From Nitrospinaceae bacterium (GTDB lineage: Bacteria; UBA8248), in assembly GCA_018669005.1 (NCBI GenBank), contig JABJAL010000079.1, positions 43,108 through 107,107 on the forward strand: a stretch of 64,000 nucleotides of DNA. The letters run 5' to 3'. Positions 13,931 through 22,830 of the stretch are shown here, one piece after another (the first letter of the stretch is position 1; each line of letters begins with the position of its first letter). The position numbers were made by a program, and so were the translations under genes. The notes under the pieces were generated by a model. The model searched no databases. It had not been told where the DNA came from and saw only the letters and a program-made list of their open reading frames with translations.

Positions 13931-16843
13931 TTATTTTCCCCCAAATAGTGGGCCAAGGCGAACCATGGCCTCTTTACCCGGCGCGAGAAGTTCTCTGGCC
14001 ACTGCTATCACATCCTCGTTGCTCACCGATTGAATTTTGCTCTTGTAAGATTCAGGACCTTCCTTATCAAGTCCGTATAGTTCATCGAAGGCAACCTCCA
14101 GGGCTCGTGCCCCTGCTCGCTGAAGAGAGCGCAAATAATCTCCGATCAGAAATGCCTTTGCCCGCTCAAGTTCAACGAGTTCAAGCCCGGATTGGCGAAC
14201 TCTCTCGAATTCATTGTGAAAAATTCCGATAGCCTTCTCCTCATCCTCGGGACCAGTGGCTGCATAAAAAGATATCGGACCAGGAGCAAGCCCCTCCTCA
14301 GATGAGGCATAAACCGCATAGGCAAGCCCGCGCCGTTCGCGTAATTCCCAAAAAAGGCCGCCTCCCTGGCTTCCCAATGCTGTGGTTAATATGGATAGTG
14401 CGTAACGCCTTGAATCATGAAAATCAGCTCCCATAAAAACCAATTGAATGTGGCTTTGTGAAGCCCTTTCGACCACATAGCGCCGACTTCGTCCTTTTGT
14501 GGGTGGGCTCGGGGCTTCCGGGTTACGTGGCAAGCGCCCTCGATATGAGTCTTTGGCCCAATCGTTGAGGCGCAGCTTAAATTTTTCAGCCACATCGCCC
14601 GGATCAATATCGCCAGCTACGCTAAGAACATTATTTTGAGGTGAAATCCATCGTCGCCATGTACGTCGCAAAATTGCCGGGGTAAGTTGAGCCAACACGC
14701 GAGAATTCCCCAGTGGATGCCTGCCGAAAGGATGGGAACTATAAAGAAGAGCCATGGCCCTGAGGCGCGCAAGATTTCCCAAATCATCCATGTCGCCGCG
14801 ACGCTCGGCCGCAATCTCGCGTCGCACCAAATCCAAATCATCTGCAGCGAACCTTGGTTTGGTGAGTATTTCAGAAACAATTTCGATCAATTCATCTGAG
14901 ACACCAGAAATGCCAGATGCCGAGAGGCCAATACTGTTGCGACCCGAGAAGCCCTCGACCAGAGCGCCCAGGCCGTCAATACGCGCCGCCATCGCCTCTG
15001 AGGACATCGACGCCGTCGCCTGGGGCGCAACGCTACTCATCAGATTATGAAGCCCTGCCTCGTTTTTTGCCTCAAGCCGCTGCCCACCCAAGGCAACTGC
15101 TCGAATAGCGATTACCCGCGCCGCGCCTCCGGGCCGAACAAGGAGACGCGCACCACCAGGAAGGGTGAACCTGTGAATCCCGTCCTTGCCTTTTGAAGCC
15201 CGCCTCGTGGAGGCCCGCCTCATGGAGGCCCGCCTCGTCGAGGCCTGTCTCGTCGAGGCCTGTCTCGTCGAGACCCGCCCCTTCTCCTTCAGTGCCAGCG
15301 CCGCAGCCTTGGGTCTATCTTTCAGGGGCTTTAGGCCCCGGGTCTTTTGAGGCATCGGCTCAAGAGGCTCGAATCCACGCTTGAGTGCCACATGTAGCTC
15401 CCTGGCACCAAGTCCCCCGGGCGAGCCCCCGCTCGGGCCCCTAGTTGGACCGTTCGGTCCATTTCCAGAACCCGCTTGAGCCCCGCTGCCGCCGCCCGGG
15501 CCGCCCCTCGATCCCCCATTTGCGCCCTCGGGGATGAGTACACCCGAGGTCAGCCCCTCCAGGCGAATCCAGCTCGCCGCAACGCGAGAGACATCCTCGG
15601 CCGTCACAGCCAATAGCCGATCAAGATAATTTTCGGCAAATCCAACACGCCCCGCCATCAGCCGGGCATAGCCCGCGATGCGTGCATAGCCGCCCATTCC
15701 CTCGCGGCGAAACTCCATGTCCGCCAAAAAATTCACCCGCGCGCGCGCCATCTCCTCGGGCGTCGGCGGGGCCAGCTCGATAATCTCCCTCGCCACCCGC
15801 AAAATCTCGCCCGCCGCCTCGGCCACCCGCCCCGGCGCCGTCAGCCCGCCAAGAAATAACAATCCCTCGCCCGCCGCAAAAAAATTCTCCGCCGTCACCT
15901 CGTGCATCAACGAGCGCCCGACGCACACCCGCTTATAAAGCCGCGAGCTCTCCCCCATCCCCAAAATCATCGCCAACACCTCAAGCGATGGCGCATCCTC
16001 GTGCCGGAACTCGGGAATCCGAAAAGCCATCTCCAGATGCGCCAGCCCCGAGCGCTCCCGCACCACAAACGCCCTTGGCCCCCGCCCCTTTGGCTCAGGC
16101 GGCGGCGCCATGGGTAATGCCATGGGCAGGGTTTTAGATACTGCCCTCTTTGCACCCGCCTTTTTTAAAACTCTTTTTTTCGATCTGTTTTCTGCCTTTA
16201 TCTTTCCCGCCAGCGCCCGGCGCATACCCTTTGCTGAAACATTTCCCGAGGCCACCACCACACACCCCTCGGGCGCGTAACAACGCCTGTGAAACCGCCG
16301 AAGCGCCGCCGCGTCAAACCGCTTAACCGAGCGCACCGCGCCCATGATGGGCCGCCCGTAAGGGTGCATCTTTCCATACGCCCGCTCGAACAAATATTGC
16401 TGAAGCACCTGATCCGGCTGATCCTCGGAGCGATCAAGCTCGGCGAGAATCACCCCGCGCTCGCGCTCGATTTCGGCGGTCGAAAATTTTGGCCACCACA
16501 CCGCATCCGCCAACATCACGGCACACGCCTCTGCCGCCTCGGGCAGGCAGACAAGGTAATAATACGTCGCATCGCTCATCGTATAAGCGTTCGTGTCGCC
16601 GCCCGCCGCCTCAACCCGCGCCGCCAGCTCGCCAACGCCCAAATTGCGCGAGCCCTTGAAAACCATGTGCTCTAAAAAATGCGCCAGCCCATCCTCGCCC
16701 GGGCGCTCCACAGCCGGCCCCGCCGGAAACCACACCTGCACCGAGGCCACCTGCGCATTTTTGTCGGGGAGCACAATCAAGGAAGGCCCGTCAGGTATGC
16801 GGGTCTGCGTCATTCGCGGGAAAAAAGAGGAAATTTTCTTCAT
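13931..16843 (-). CDS. double M16-family zinc peptidase (pitrilysin/PqqL-like), second half inactive
   Basis: A 970-residue protein with two M16 units in one chain. The first has the inverted zinc motif HFLEH (H55, E58, H59) and a downstream Glu in ERGVILAEL near residue 130, so it should be catalytic. The second (from about residue 555, RLLVRPGGAARVIAIRAVALGG) lacks HxxEH and reads ...GLHNLMSSVA at that place, as in non-catalytic partner domains. Between them is a low-complexity linker: a Gly/Pro/Asn-rich stretch, then a basic Ser-Thr-Arg pentapeptide repeat encoded by a 15-base tandem repeat. No signal peptide is clear, so it may be cytoplasmic or exported another way. It converges with the lipoprotein gene. 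Confidence 0.93.
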   Translation of the reverse strand: MKKISSFFPRMTQTRIPDGPSLIVLPDKNAQVASVQVWFPAGPAVERPGEDGLAHFLEHMVFKGSRNLGVGELAARVEAAGGDTNAYTMSDATYYYLVCLPEAAEACAVMLADAVWWPKFSTAEIERERGVILAELDRSEDQPDQVLQQYLFERAYGKMHPYGRPIMGAVRSVKRFDAAALRRFHRRCYAPEGCVVVASGNVSAKGMRRALAGKIKAENRSKKRVLKKAGAKRAVSKTLPMALPMAPPPEPKGRGPRAFVVRERSGLAHLEMAFRIPEFRHEDAPSLEVLAMILGMGESSRLYKRVCVGRSLMHEVTAENFFAAGEGLLFLGGLTAPGRVAEAAGEILRVAREIIELAPPTPEEMARARVNFLADMEFRREGMGGYARIAGYARLMAGRVGFAENYLDRLLAVTAEDVSRVAASWIRLEGLTSGVLIPEGANGGSRGGPGGGSGAQAGSGNGPNGPTRGPSGGSPGGLGARELHVALKRGFEPLEPMPQKTRGLKPLKDRPKAAALALKEKGRVSTRQASTRQASTRRASMRRASTRRASKGKDGIHRFTLPGGARLLVRPGGAARVIAIRAVALGGQRLEAKNEAGLHNLMSSVAPQATASMSSEAMAARIDGLGALVEGFSGRNSIGLSASGISGVSDELIEIVSEILTKPRFAADDLDLVRREIAAERRGDMDDLGNLARLRAMALLYSSHPFGRHPLGNSRVLAQLTPAILRRTWRRWISPQNNVLSVAGDIDPGDVAEKFKLRLNDWAKDSYRGRLPRNPEAPSPPTKGRSRRYVVERASQSHIQLVFMGADFHDSRRYALSILTTALGSQGGGLFWELRERRGLAYAVYASSEEGLAPGPISFYAATGPEDEEKAIGIFHNEFERVRQSGLELVELERAKAFLIGDYLRSLQRAGARALEVAFDELYGLDKEGPESYKSKIQSVSNEDVIAVARELLAPGKEAMVRLGPLFGGK
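15195..15279. repeat. 15-bp tandem minisatellite inside the M16 peptidase gene
   Basis: Five full copies and one partial copy of a 15-base unit (consensus GAGGCCCGCCTCGTC on the plus strand), starting at 15195, with two or three base changes among copies. It encodes the repeating basic linker STRQA/STRRA/SMRRA. Because the unit is a multiple of three, copy-number change would alter linker length without a frameshift. Confidence 0.85.
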
Positions 16844-17092
16844 TGAATCCAGTATGAAATGCCCCGAAAAAATGATTATCGGAGCGAAACATTTGAAATT
16901 AAATTTTCGCGGTAACTACCTTGACTTCAACCCGCCGAATCGTATCATCAGCCCTGGGCAAAGTCACTTGAGCGGGGATGCCCACGGGAAGCCTTTCACA
17001 TCAGAAAGCCGCATTCCACAACAACAATATTACTTCGGCGCCCCACCGGAATATTTTCGCGCATCGGCCCGCGAACTACAAGAAAGAGAGCC

Positions 17093-17422
17093 ATGGAACA
17101 CATCAAAAAACACGTATTCGTTTGCATCAACCAGCGCCCCGAAAACCACCCCATGGGTTGCTGTCAGTCCAAGGGCAGTGTCGAAATTCTTCAGGCGCTT
17201 GGCGAGGCCGTTCAAACCTCAGAGCTTGCCGCCTCGACCGCCGTTTCGGGCTCAACCTGCCTTGGCCCCTGCGCCCTTGGCGCATCGGTCGTCGTATACC
17301 CAGAGGGTGTCTGGTACCAGGGCGTCACGGCAAGCGATGTCCCCGAAATCGTTGAGAGCCACCTGAAAGGCGGCGAGCCCGTTGAGCGCTTGCTGCTCAA
17401 AATGCCGGGCGCTGCAGAGTAA
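17093..17422 (+). CDS. thioredoxin-like [2Fe-2S] ferredoxin
   Basis: A 109-residue protein of the thioredoxin-like 2Fe-2S family (HoxE/NuoE C-domain-like). After a first strand HVFVC, the Cys ligands are spaced C-x12-C early (HVFVCINQRPENHPMGCC) and C-x3-C later (STCLGPCALGASVVVYPEGVWY), matching FvC...C...C.GpC. The family binds one [2Fe-2S] cluster and passes electrons in small redox systems; the partner is not evident. It stands alone, divergent from the M16 peptidase across about 250 bases with no recognised element, and a REP-like hairpin lies downstream. Confidence 0.88.
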   Translation: MEHIKKHVFVCINQRPENHPMGCCQSKGSVEILQALGEAVQTSELAASTAVSGSTCLGPCALGASVVVYPEGVWYQGVTASDVPEIVESHLKGGEPVERLLLKMPGAAE

Positions 17423-17480
17423 AACTCCCGACAAAAGATTTTCGGATTATCATACAAAAAAAATCGTTCGCTCTTAAGTC

Positions 17481-17520
17481 CCCTCTCCCCTCGGGAGAGG
17501 GCTAGGGTGAGGGCGTTTTT
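17481..17520. repeat. REP-like hairpin, may act as terminator
   Basis: A perfect 9-bp stem CCCTCTCCC/GGGAGAGGG (17481-17489 with 17493-17501, loop CTC) is followed by CTAGGGTGAGGGC and a T-run. This is the widespread CCCTCACCCTAGCCCTCTCCC-type intergenic repeat known from many proteobacterial genomes. Placed 58 bases after the ferredoxin stop, with T6 after it, it can also end transcription. Confidence 0.7.
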
Positions 17521-17559
17521 TCTTCCTTCAAATCCCACCGCTACCTTTTGTCATATCAT

Positions 17560-19236
17560 TTATTTCGTCTCCGGCGTTTTCTTTTTCCTTTCCGCACTGC
17601 TCTTTAAATAATCGGGCAGTTTCGTATTCTCATCTATGTACGCCGAATCGACCTGTTCTTGGGCCAGCCTTATTGTCCTAGAAAGATCCACCCCTCTGAG
17701 ATTCGTCTTATAAAGGTCCGCCCCTTCGAGGTCCGCACCTGCGAGATTCGTTTTTAAGAGACTCGCCCCTTCTAGGTTGGCCCATCTGAGGTCCGCCCCG
17801 GCGAGGTTCGCCAAAGTAATATCCGCCATGACAAGCCTTGCCGCTCTGAGGACAGACCCTTCGAGATTCGCCCTTGTGAGTTGCATCCTTTCGAGGTTCG
17901 CCCCTTTTAGATCCGCACCTGCGAGATTCGCCTCTGCAAGATTCGCCCCTCTAAGGTCCGCATCAACAAGATGCGCCCCCGCGAAAAAAGCTTTAAATCC
18001 TTCGGCATACCGTAGGTCCGCCTCTTCAAGCTGAGCTCCTATAATGAGGTCCAGCCCCACGTATTTTTGACTGGAGCCTTTGGCGGCGGACTCCGTGCCG
18101 TGCAGGGCTTTCACCTCGGCGCGGAGAGCCCTCAAGGACTTGTCCCGATCCCAGTTCGGGGGTTTTGTGGAGACCTCCTTGTTCGTAAGGACAACGTAGT
18201 TCCTCAGGCCAACGAGGCGTATAGGAAACGGCTCAAACCACAAACCGTTGATGGCGAACCAGGAGAAAGCAAAAACCACTATCGTAGAAATTGCGGCGAT
18301 TGAGGCCGCAAATGGAAGTGGCCACTTAATCTTCCTGATCGGAACGGACGGCTCCTCGCGGAAGGTATTCCGAGCCGTCCTCTGAAAACCGATGGCAATG
18401 AGAACGGCGAAGAACAAATAGAAGATGTGCCATCCAGTTCCGACGAAATCATGGACACGGAGGTACCAGAGCCAGAAAAGTGCGGTGATGAGAGGGACTG
18501 TCCACCAGGAGAGAAACATGGATACGCCTGACTGGAGGAGGGGGAACAGCAGGCGCTTCCCTTGAAGCATTGGAATATAAAGTCGTACTAACCTATTCAA
18601 AAGCCAGGGGTAGGCCTTTTTATCGAGGGGTTTGCCGTCCGGGAACCGCGCTGGTAGCTCAGAGAGTTCTTCCCATAAATTCTGCATGTAGAGGTGAAAG
18701 TAGAAATAAATGGCCAACAGGACGATCGGGGCCACATAGAAGAAATTCGCGATGGGAATCGCCGTCTGGATGATGGGCAATGGGGATGTGGCCGAGTTGG
18801 TGATGAGTTTGGCATCGTCCGTGCTGAGGATGGTGAGAGCGGCATAAGCGCAACCCAGGAGCATGGCGAAGAAAATCTTCCGGGCGTTTTTTGATGTCTC
18901 CTCGACAGTCTTGAGGCTGTTTTCGAAATCCTTAACCGCAGAGGGGATGGTCGCGAAAGAAACATCGGTCCCGGCAAACTGGCCGCCAGTGAGTCCCGTG
19001 ACTCCTTGTAGATTCGCGTCACGGAGGGATGCGCCGCGCAACTTCGCCCCAAGAAACGATGCCCCCTCACACTTGACTCTATCGAGATTGGCCCCGGTGA
19101 GGTCCAACCCGTTGAGGTTCCCCTCGTAGAGGAACGCACCACTGAGATCCGGTCGAATATTCGGATTCTCCCCCCTCCATTTATTCCAGACAATCGCCCC
19201 CTGTTTGAGAGTATCGAGGTGTTCTGGATTCGCCAT
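17560..19236 (-). CDS. membrane-spanning pentapeptide-repeat protein
   Basis: A 558-residue protein in three parts. Residues about 30-95 hold a first pentapeptide-repeat block (A[N/D]L-type: SGAFLYEGNLNGLDLTGANL). Residues about 118-335 hold five probable transmembrane helices (IFFAMLLGCAYAALTIL, FFYVAPIVLLAIYFYF, WWTVPLITALFWLWYL, IFYLFFAVLIAIGF and one near FAASIAAISTIVVFAF). Residues about 385-540 hold a long second pentapeptide block ending in RTIRLAQEQVDSA. The repeats should form right-handed beta-helices on the cytosolic face. GGAGG precedes the ATG. No enzymatic domain is seen. Such proteins occur widely with no assigned function. It stands alone. Confidence 0.85.
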   Translation of the reverse strand: MANPEHLDTLKQGAIVWNKWRGENPNIRPDLSGAFLYEGNLNGLDLTGANLDRVKCEGASFLGAKLRGASLRDANLQGVTGLTGGQFAGTDVSFATIPSAVKDFENSLKTVEETSKNARKIFFAMLLGCAYAALTILSTDDAKLITNSATSPLPIIQTAIPIANFFYVAPIVLLAIYFYFHLYMQNLWEELSELPARFPDGKPLDKKAYPWLLNRLVRLYIPMLQGKRLLFPLLQSGVSMFLSWWTVPLITALFWLWYLRVHDFVGTGWHIFYLFFAVLIAIGFQRTARNTFREEPSVPIRKIKWPLPFAASIAAISTIVVFAFSWFAINGLWFEPFPIRLVGLRNYVVLTNKEVSTKPPNWDRDKSLRALRAEVKALHGTESAAKGSSQKYVGLDLIIGAQLEEADLRYAEGFKAFFAGAHLVDADLRGANLAEANLAGADLKGANLERMQLTRANLEGSVLRAARLVMADITLANLAGADLRWANLEGASLLKTNLAGADLEGADLYKTNLRGVDLSRTIRLAQEQVDSAYIDENTKLPDYLKSSAERKKKTPETK

Positions 19237-19355
19237 GAAGCCCTCCTACCCGGCTAAACCGCAAAGCAAGACAAAATCTCCGGAGATGAGATCATACAAT
19301 AAACGGGTTTCGGGCGTGGGGAAAGGTGGGATGGGGAAACGAAAAAAATTACCCC

Positions 19356-20093
19356 TTACACCTCGGGCCAGATGCGTCTTGCCTTGGAGGGGGAACCCGG
19401 TCCGTGCTCCAGGGCGCGAACAACGCCGCCGACGGTGGTGGTGGTGTCCGAGGCGCTCGCCTCAAGCGATTCGAAAAAATGCTCTTGGCCCTCAAAGGAG
19501 TCGAACTCATAGAGGATGCCGTGGCGGGCCCAGCCGCCGAGGGAGATAAGTTTGCGCGCGCCAACACACCCTTTTAAGCCGCTAAAGGCGGCGAGGCGGT
19601 CGTGGACATACCAGCTGGCTAGCACTTCATCGTAGCTAGCGTCCTTGGCGCGAAAGGCGCCAAACTGAATTGAGGGGCCGGCTGCGAGGCTGGGGCTGCG
19701 CTTATCAATTTCGGGGCCATCCACACGGCCCACCTCGGTGAAATACGCGGTGCGCTCCCCCTCGCGGCGGGCGAGCATTTCGCGCGCGCGCGCATCATAG
19801 CTCTTGAGAAGATCGTCTGGAGCCGGGTTGAGAAAATCATGGGCACAGGTGGCCCCGAAGATGAGGATAAACTCACCCCCTCGGCCCAGGCCCGGGTCAT
19901 TGATAAAAGCCTTGTCTTTATGGGCCGCGCTCAAGGGGGCCGCTTTTTCGAGGCGGTAGTGCCCCCCCCAAAGATAGCCCGGGCGCGCAAGCGCCGATGG
20001 GATATGCTCCTCGTGAAGCCAGGCGAGATATTCCGCCTCGCCATCTTTGGTAAGGTCGTACCAGCTAGCCCAGATGCCGCAGTCCTCTGCCAT
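19356..20093 (-). CDS. uncharacterised 245-residue protein, copy 1 of a tandem pair
   Basis: A 245-residue cytosolic protein that aligns without gaps to the next upstream gene (20269-21006), roughly seven residues in ten identical by eye. Both begin MAED-GIWASWYDL and end with the IWPE motif. The protein looks like two related halves: ...EYLAWLHEEHIPSALARPG... and ...LASWYVHDRLAAFSGLKGCVGARK..., each with a strand-helix pattern and a conserved Trp/His. This suggests a duplicated dimeric alpha/beta-barrel (EthD/antibiotic-monooxygenase-like) fold, which is inference. The start is the ATG with GGAGG 5 bases before it, rather than the frame limit at 20144. Function unknown. Confidence 0.72.
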   Translation of the reverse strand: MAEDCGIWASWYDLTKDGEAEYLAWLHEEHIPSALARPGYLWGGHYRLEKAAPLSAAHKDKAFINDPGLGRGGEFILIFGATCAHDFLNPAPDDLLKSYDARAREMLARREGERTAYFTEVGRVDGPEIDKRSPSLAAGPSIQFGAFRAKDASYDEVLASWYVHDRLAAFSGLKGCVGARKLISLGGWARHGILYEFDSFEGQEHFFESLEASASDTTTTVGGVVRALEHGPGSPSKARRIWPEV

Positions 20094-20268
20094 TGTTTTC
20101 CTCCGCTGTGTTAATGGAGAGCTAGCTCCCCCCGCCCCGGACATCTCCCCCTCGGGAAATGGCCAGTTTTTTTTGCTTCAAATCCCGCAACAATCTCTCA
20201 AAATATTTTCGGTTGCTGTCGTGGTTTTCCAGTCCCTGAAATCGTAGGTGTGGCGCCCGGCCTTCCGC

Positions 20269-21006
20269 CTACGCCTCCGGCCAGATGCGCTTCGCCTTGG
20301 TGGGAGAGCCCGGCCCGTGCTCCACGGCGCGGACGACCTTTCCGATGGAGGTAGTGTCGTCCATCCCCTGCGACTCCAGCTCCTCGTAGAAGTGCTCCCG
20401 CCCCGCCAGGGAGTCGAACTCGTAGAGGATGCCATGGCGGGCCCAGCCCCCGAGGGAGACGAGCTTGCGTGCGCCGATGCACCCTTTCATTTCCCGCAGG
20501 TTCGCGAGGCGGTCGTGAAGGTACCAGAGGGCGAAATCGAGATCCCAGACCGGGTCCTTGGCGCGGTAGGCGCCGAGTTGGATCATGGGGCCCGGGGTAA
20601 GACCGGGGCCGCGCTTGGCTATTTCGGGGCCGTCAACGCGGCCCACCTCGGTGAAATACGCGGTGCGCTCCCCCGTGCGGCGGGCGAGCATTTCCTGCGA
20701 GCGGGGGTCGTAGCTTTTAAGCAGGTCGTCCGGTGCCGGGTCGAGAAAGTCGTGGGCGCTGCCCGCCCCGAATATGAGGATGAACTCCCCCCCTCGGCCA
20801 AGGCCCGGATCTTCGATGAAGGCCTTGATCTTATGGGTTGGGCTCGGGGAAGCCCTATGCTCCAGGCGGTAGTGCGCCGCCCACTTGAAGCCCGGGCGCG
20901 CAAGCGCCGAGGGGATGTGCTCCTCATGAAGCCAGGCGAGATATTCCGCCTCGCCATCAATGGGAAGGTCGTACCAGCTAGCCCAGATGCCGCGGTCCTC
21001 TGCCAT
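20269..21006 (-). CDS. uncharacterised 245-residue protein, copy 2 of a tandem pair
   Basis: Same length (245 residues) and same architecture as the downstream copy at 19356-20093. Conserved blocks are the WLHEEHIPSALARPG segment, DPGLGRGGEFILIFGA, ERTAYFTEVGRVDGPEI and SLGGWARHGILYEFDS. The start is the ATG after AGGAGG, 10 bases upstream. The two genes are separated by 175 bases that keep little similarity, so the duplication is not very recent. The neighbour across the divergent gap is a luciferase-like monooxygenase, which fits a role in breakdown of small organics, but the function is not known. Confidence 0.72.
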   Translation of the reverse strand: MAEDRGIWASWYDLPIDGEAEYLAWLHEEHIPSALARPGFKWAAHYRLEHRASPSPTHKIKAFIEDPGLGRGGEFILIFGAGSAHDFLDPAPDDLLKSYDPRSQEMLARRTGERTAYFTEVGRVDGPEIAKRGPGLTPGPMIQLGAYRAKDPVWDLDFALWYLHDRLANLREMKGCIGARKLVSLGGWARHGILYEFDSLAGREHFYEELESQGMDDTTSIGKVVRAVEHGPGSPTKAKRIWPEA

Positions 21007-21203
21007 CGAAATCCTCCTAAAAACTTTAACAAGGGAAATTGGGAGTATAGCTGAAAATATTGTCCCAAAGGGAGGCCCCCCCATCTCACTACGCTCTTTA
21101 TCTCACAGCCGCCGGTGGCAACCGCCAGACAACGCCCCCGCCCTCTGCTAGAATCTACTCTATTAAACGCGGCTTTCATCTTCTTTCCATCAGGAGCATC
21201 GTC

Positions 21204-22217
21204 ATGCGCTTTGGCATTCAGATCAGCTCGTTCAAGGATTTTCCCCCGATAGATGAATTTTTAGATTTTGTGAAAGAGGCCGAGGAGCTGGGCATCGACC
21301 CGATTACGGTGGCGGACGCGGTGTCGACCTCGCGCCTCCATAGCCGGGATATTTATGTGATGCTCGCCCTGATGGCGCGGGAAACGAAAACGGCGCAGCT
21401 TGGCACCTCGGTAACAAATTTTGTGACGCGCCACATTATGACGAGCGTGAATGCGATGGCCTCGGTGGACGATGTGGCGCCGGGCCGGGTGATGATTGGC
21501 TTTGGCGCAGGCGACACGCCGCTCTATTCGGTGGGGCTCAAGCACTCGAACTTAAAAGCGATGAGAGAGGGATTGGTTGCGGCACGGGCACTGCTCAACG
21601 GCGAGCCGGTAGAGCACGGGGGCGTGACGATTACCTCGAACTGGCGAAAACCGGGGCTCCCTATTTTTTTGGCGGCCGATGGGCCAAAGACCTTGGAGCT
21701 TGCAGGAGAGCTGGCCGATGGGGTGATACTGGGCTCTGGCATAACCCCCGAGGTGGTTGAATGGGCGCGGGGGCACATTGCTATTGGCGCCGAGCGCGCG
21801 GGGCGCAAGCCGGAAGACGTCGAGCTGTGGCTGAACGCGATTGTACACATTGAGGAGGATGGCGCAGCGGCCAGAGAAACCGTGCGCCCCAGACTCTGCA
21901 CCCGGGCGAACCACAATTTTCGCCTCGCACTGAATGCCGTGCCCGAGGAGCACAGAGAGGGCGTCGAGCGATTTAGGGCGAACTACGATGAGTTCAACAT
22001 CGGGGCGGGGAGCCCGAACGCTGCGGGCATCACCGACTACATGATTGACCGCTTCGCGGTGGTGGGCAGCCCGGATGAGTGTCTTGAGCGCTTCAGAGAG
22101 ATTGAAAAGCTGGGGGCGAGGACGTTTATTTTCGCAATGTCCTACACGCTTGAGGCGCGGCGCCAGATTGTGCGCTTCGTCGGGGAAAAAGCGATCCCCG
22201 AGCTCGGGGATAAATAG
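21204..22217 (+). CDS. LLM-class (F420-type) flavin-dependent oxidoreductase
   Basis: A 337-residue TIM-barrel protein of the luciferase-like superfamily, nearer to the F420-dependent methylenetetrahydromethanopterin reductase/glucose-6-phosphate dehydrogenase branch than the gene at 5626. Its features are the N-terminal MRFGIQISSFKDFPPIDEF, then AVSTSRLHSRDIYVMLALMA, the conserved TSVTNFVTRH, VMIGFGAGDTPLYSVGLK and the C-terminal FAVVGSPDECLERF. The start is ATG 21204, 8 bases after CAGGAG, rather than the frame limit at 21060. It is divergent from the tandem 245-residue genes. Cofactor (FMN or F420) and substrate are not determined. Confidence 0.88.
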   Translation: MRFGIQISSFKDFPPIDEFLDFVKEAEELGIDPITVADAVSTSRLHSRDIYVMLALMARETKTAQLGTSVTNFVTRHIMTSVNAMASVDDVAPGRVMIGFGAGDTPLYSVGLKHSNLKAMREGLVAARALLNGEPVEHGGVTITSNWRKPGLPIFLAADGPKTLELAGELADGVILGSGITPEVVEWARGHIAIGAERAGRKPEDVELWLNAIVHIEEDGAAARETVRPRLCTRANHNFRLALNAVPEEHREGVERFRANYDEFNIGAGSPNAAGITDYMIDRFAVVGSPDECLERFREIEKLGARTFIFAMSYTLEARRQIVRFVGEKAIPELGDK

Positions 22218-22290
22218 CCTGAGGGGGGCTAATAACGACAGCTGGCCGGGGAGCCTGAAGAGAGCTCCGCGGGCGATGTTTTGAGACTAA

Positions 22291-22318
22291 AAACCCTGTG
22301 GGTTAAAACCCTGTGGGT
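22291..22318. repeat. two tandem short hairpins
   Basis: AACCC-TGT-GGGTT occurs twice, 15 bases apart (22291-22303 and 22306-22318), forming a direct repeat of a small palindrome. It lies between two convergent genes and reaches the stop codon of the AhpD-like gene. It may contribute to termination in both directions. Confidence 0.6.
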
Positions 22319-22830
22319 TAAAAACCCATCCCGACCATGAGCCGGTTCCACATATTTATAACCGCGATGACGCCAAGGAGCTCGACAACCTGGGCCTCGG
22401 AATAATGCGCCCGAGCCGCATCGAAAACCGCATCGGACACTTTGACGCCAGAGGTTGAGGCCTCGCACAACGCCAGCGCGGCCTTTTCTTTTTCATCAAA
22501 CGCATCGCTCGCCGAGCCATCCACTGCGCCCGCTATCTTCTCGGCAGCAACCTTGTGCATCTTCGCCATGTTCGAGTGCATCGTGGTGCAGAACTCACAC
22601 CCGTTTAGCGCCGAGGCGCGGATGTTGAGCACCTCCTTGAACCCTGCGTCAATCTCTCCAGGGCCGTCGGCGACGGTGGTGAGCGAGAGCAGTGAGCGCA
22701 GAAAATCGGGTTTGTGAGCCAACGCCTTTACCGGGTCGATGACGACACCAAACTGCTTTTGCATGTTCTCCATGATGCGCTTGGCACTCGCCTCGGCCTC
22801 GCCGGGTTGTATTAGTGATATCCGGGCCAT
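22318..22830 (-). CDS. carboxymuconolactone decarboxylase/AhpD-like protein
   Basis: A 170-residue all-helical protein of the CMD/AhpD superfamily. The redox motif CEFCTTMH near residues 78-85 (C-x-x-C followed by H) is the AhpD-type peroxidase centre. It is preceded by LNIRASALNG, and the later EAQVVELLGVIAVINMWNRL helix is typical. Members reduce alkylhydroperoxides or act as carboxymuconolactone decarboxylases; the CxxC points to the first. GGAGGTGA is placed just before the ATG. It is convergent with the luciferase-like gene. Partner reductant unknown. Confidence 0.9.
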   Translation of the reverse strand: MARISLIQPGEAEASAKRIMENMQKQFGVVIDPVKALAHKPDFLRSLLSLTTVADGPGEIDAGFKEVLNIRASALNGCEFCTTMHSNMAKMHKVAAEKIAGAVDGSASDAFDEKEKAALALCEASTSGVKVSDAVFDAARAHYSEAQVVELLGVIAVINMWNRLMVGMGF

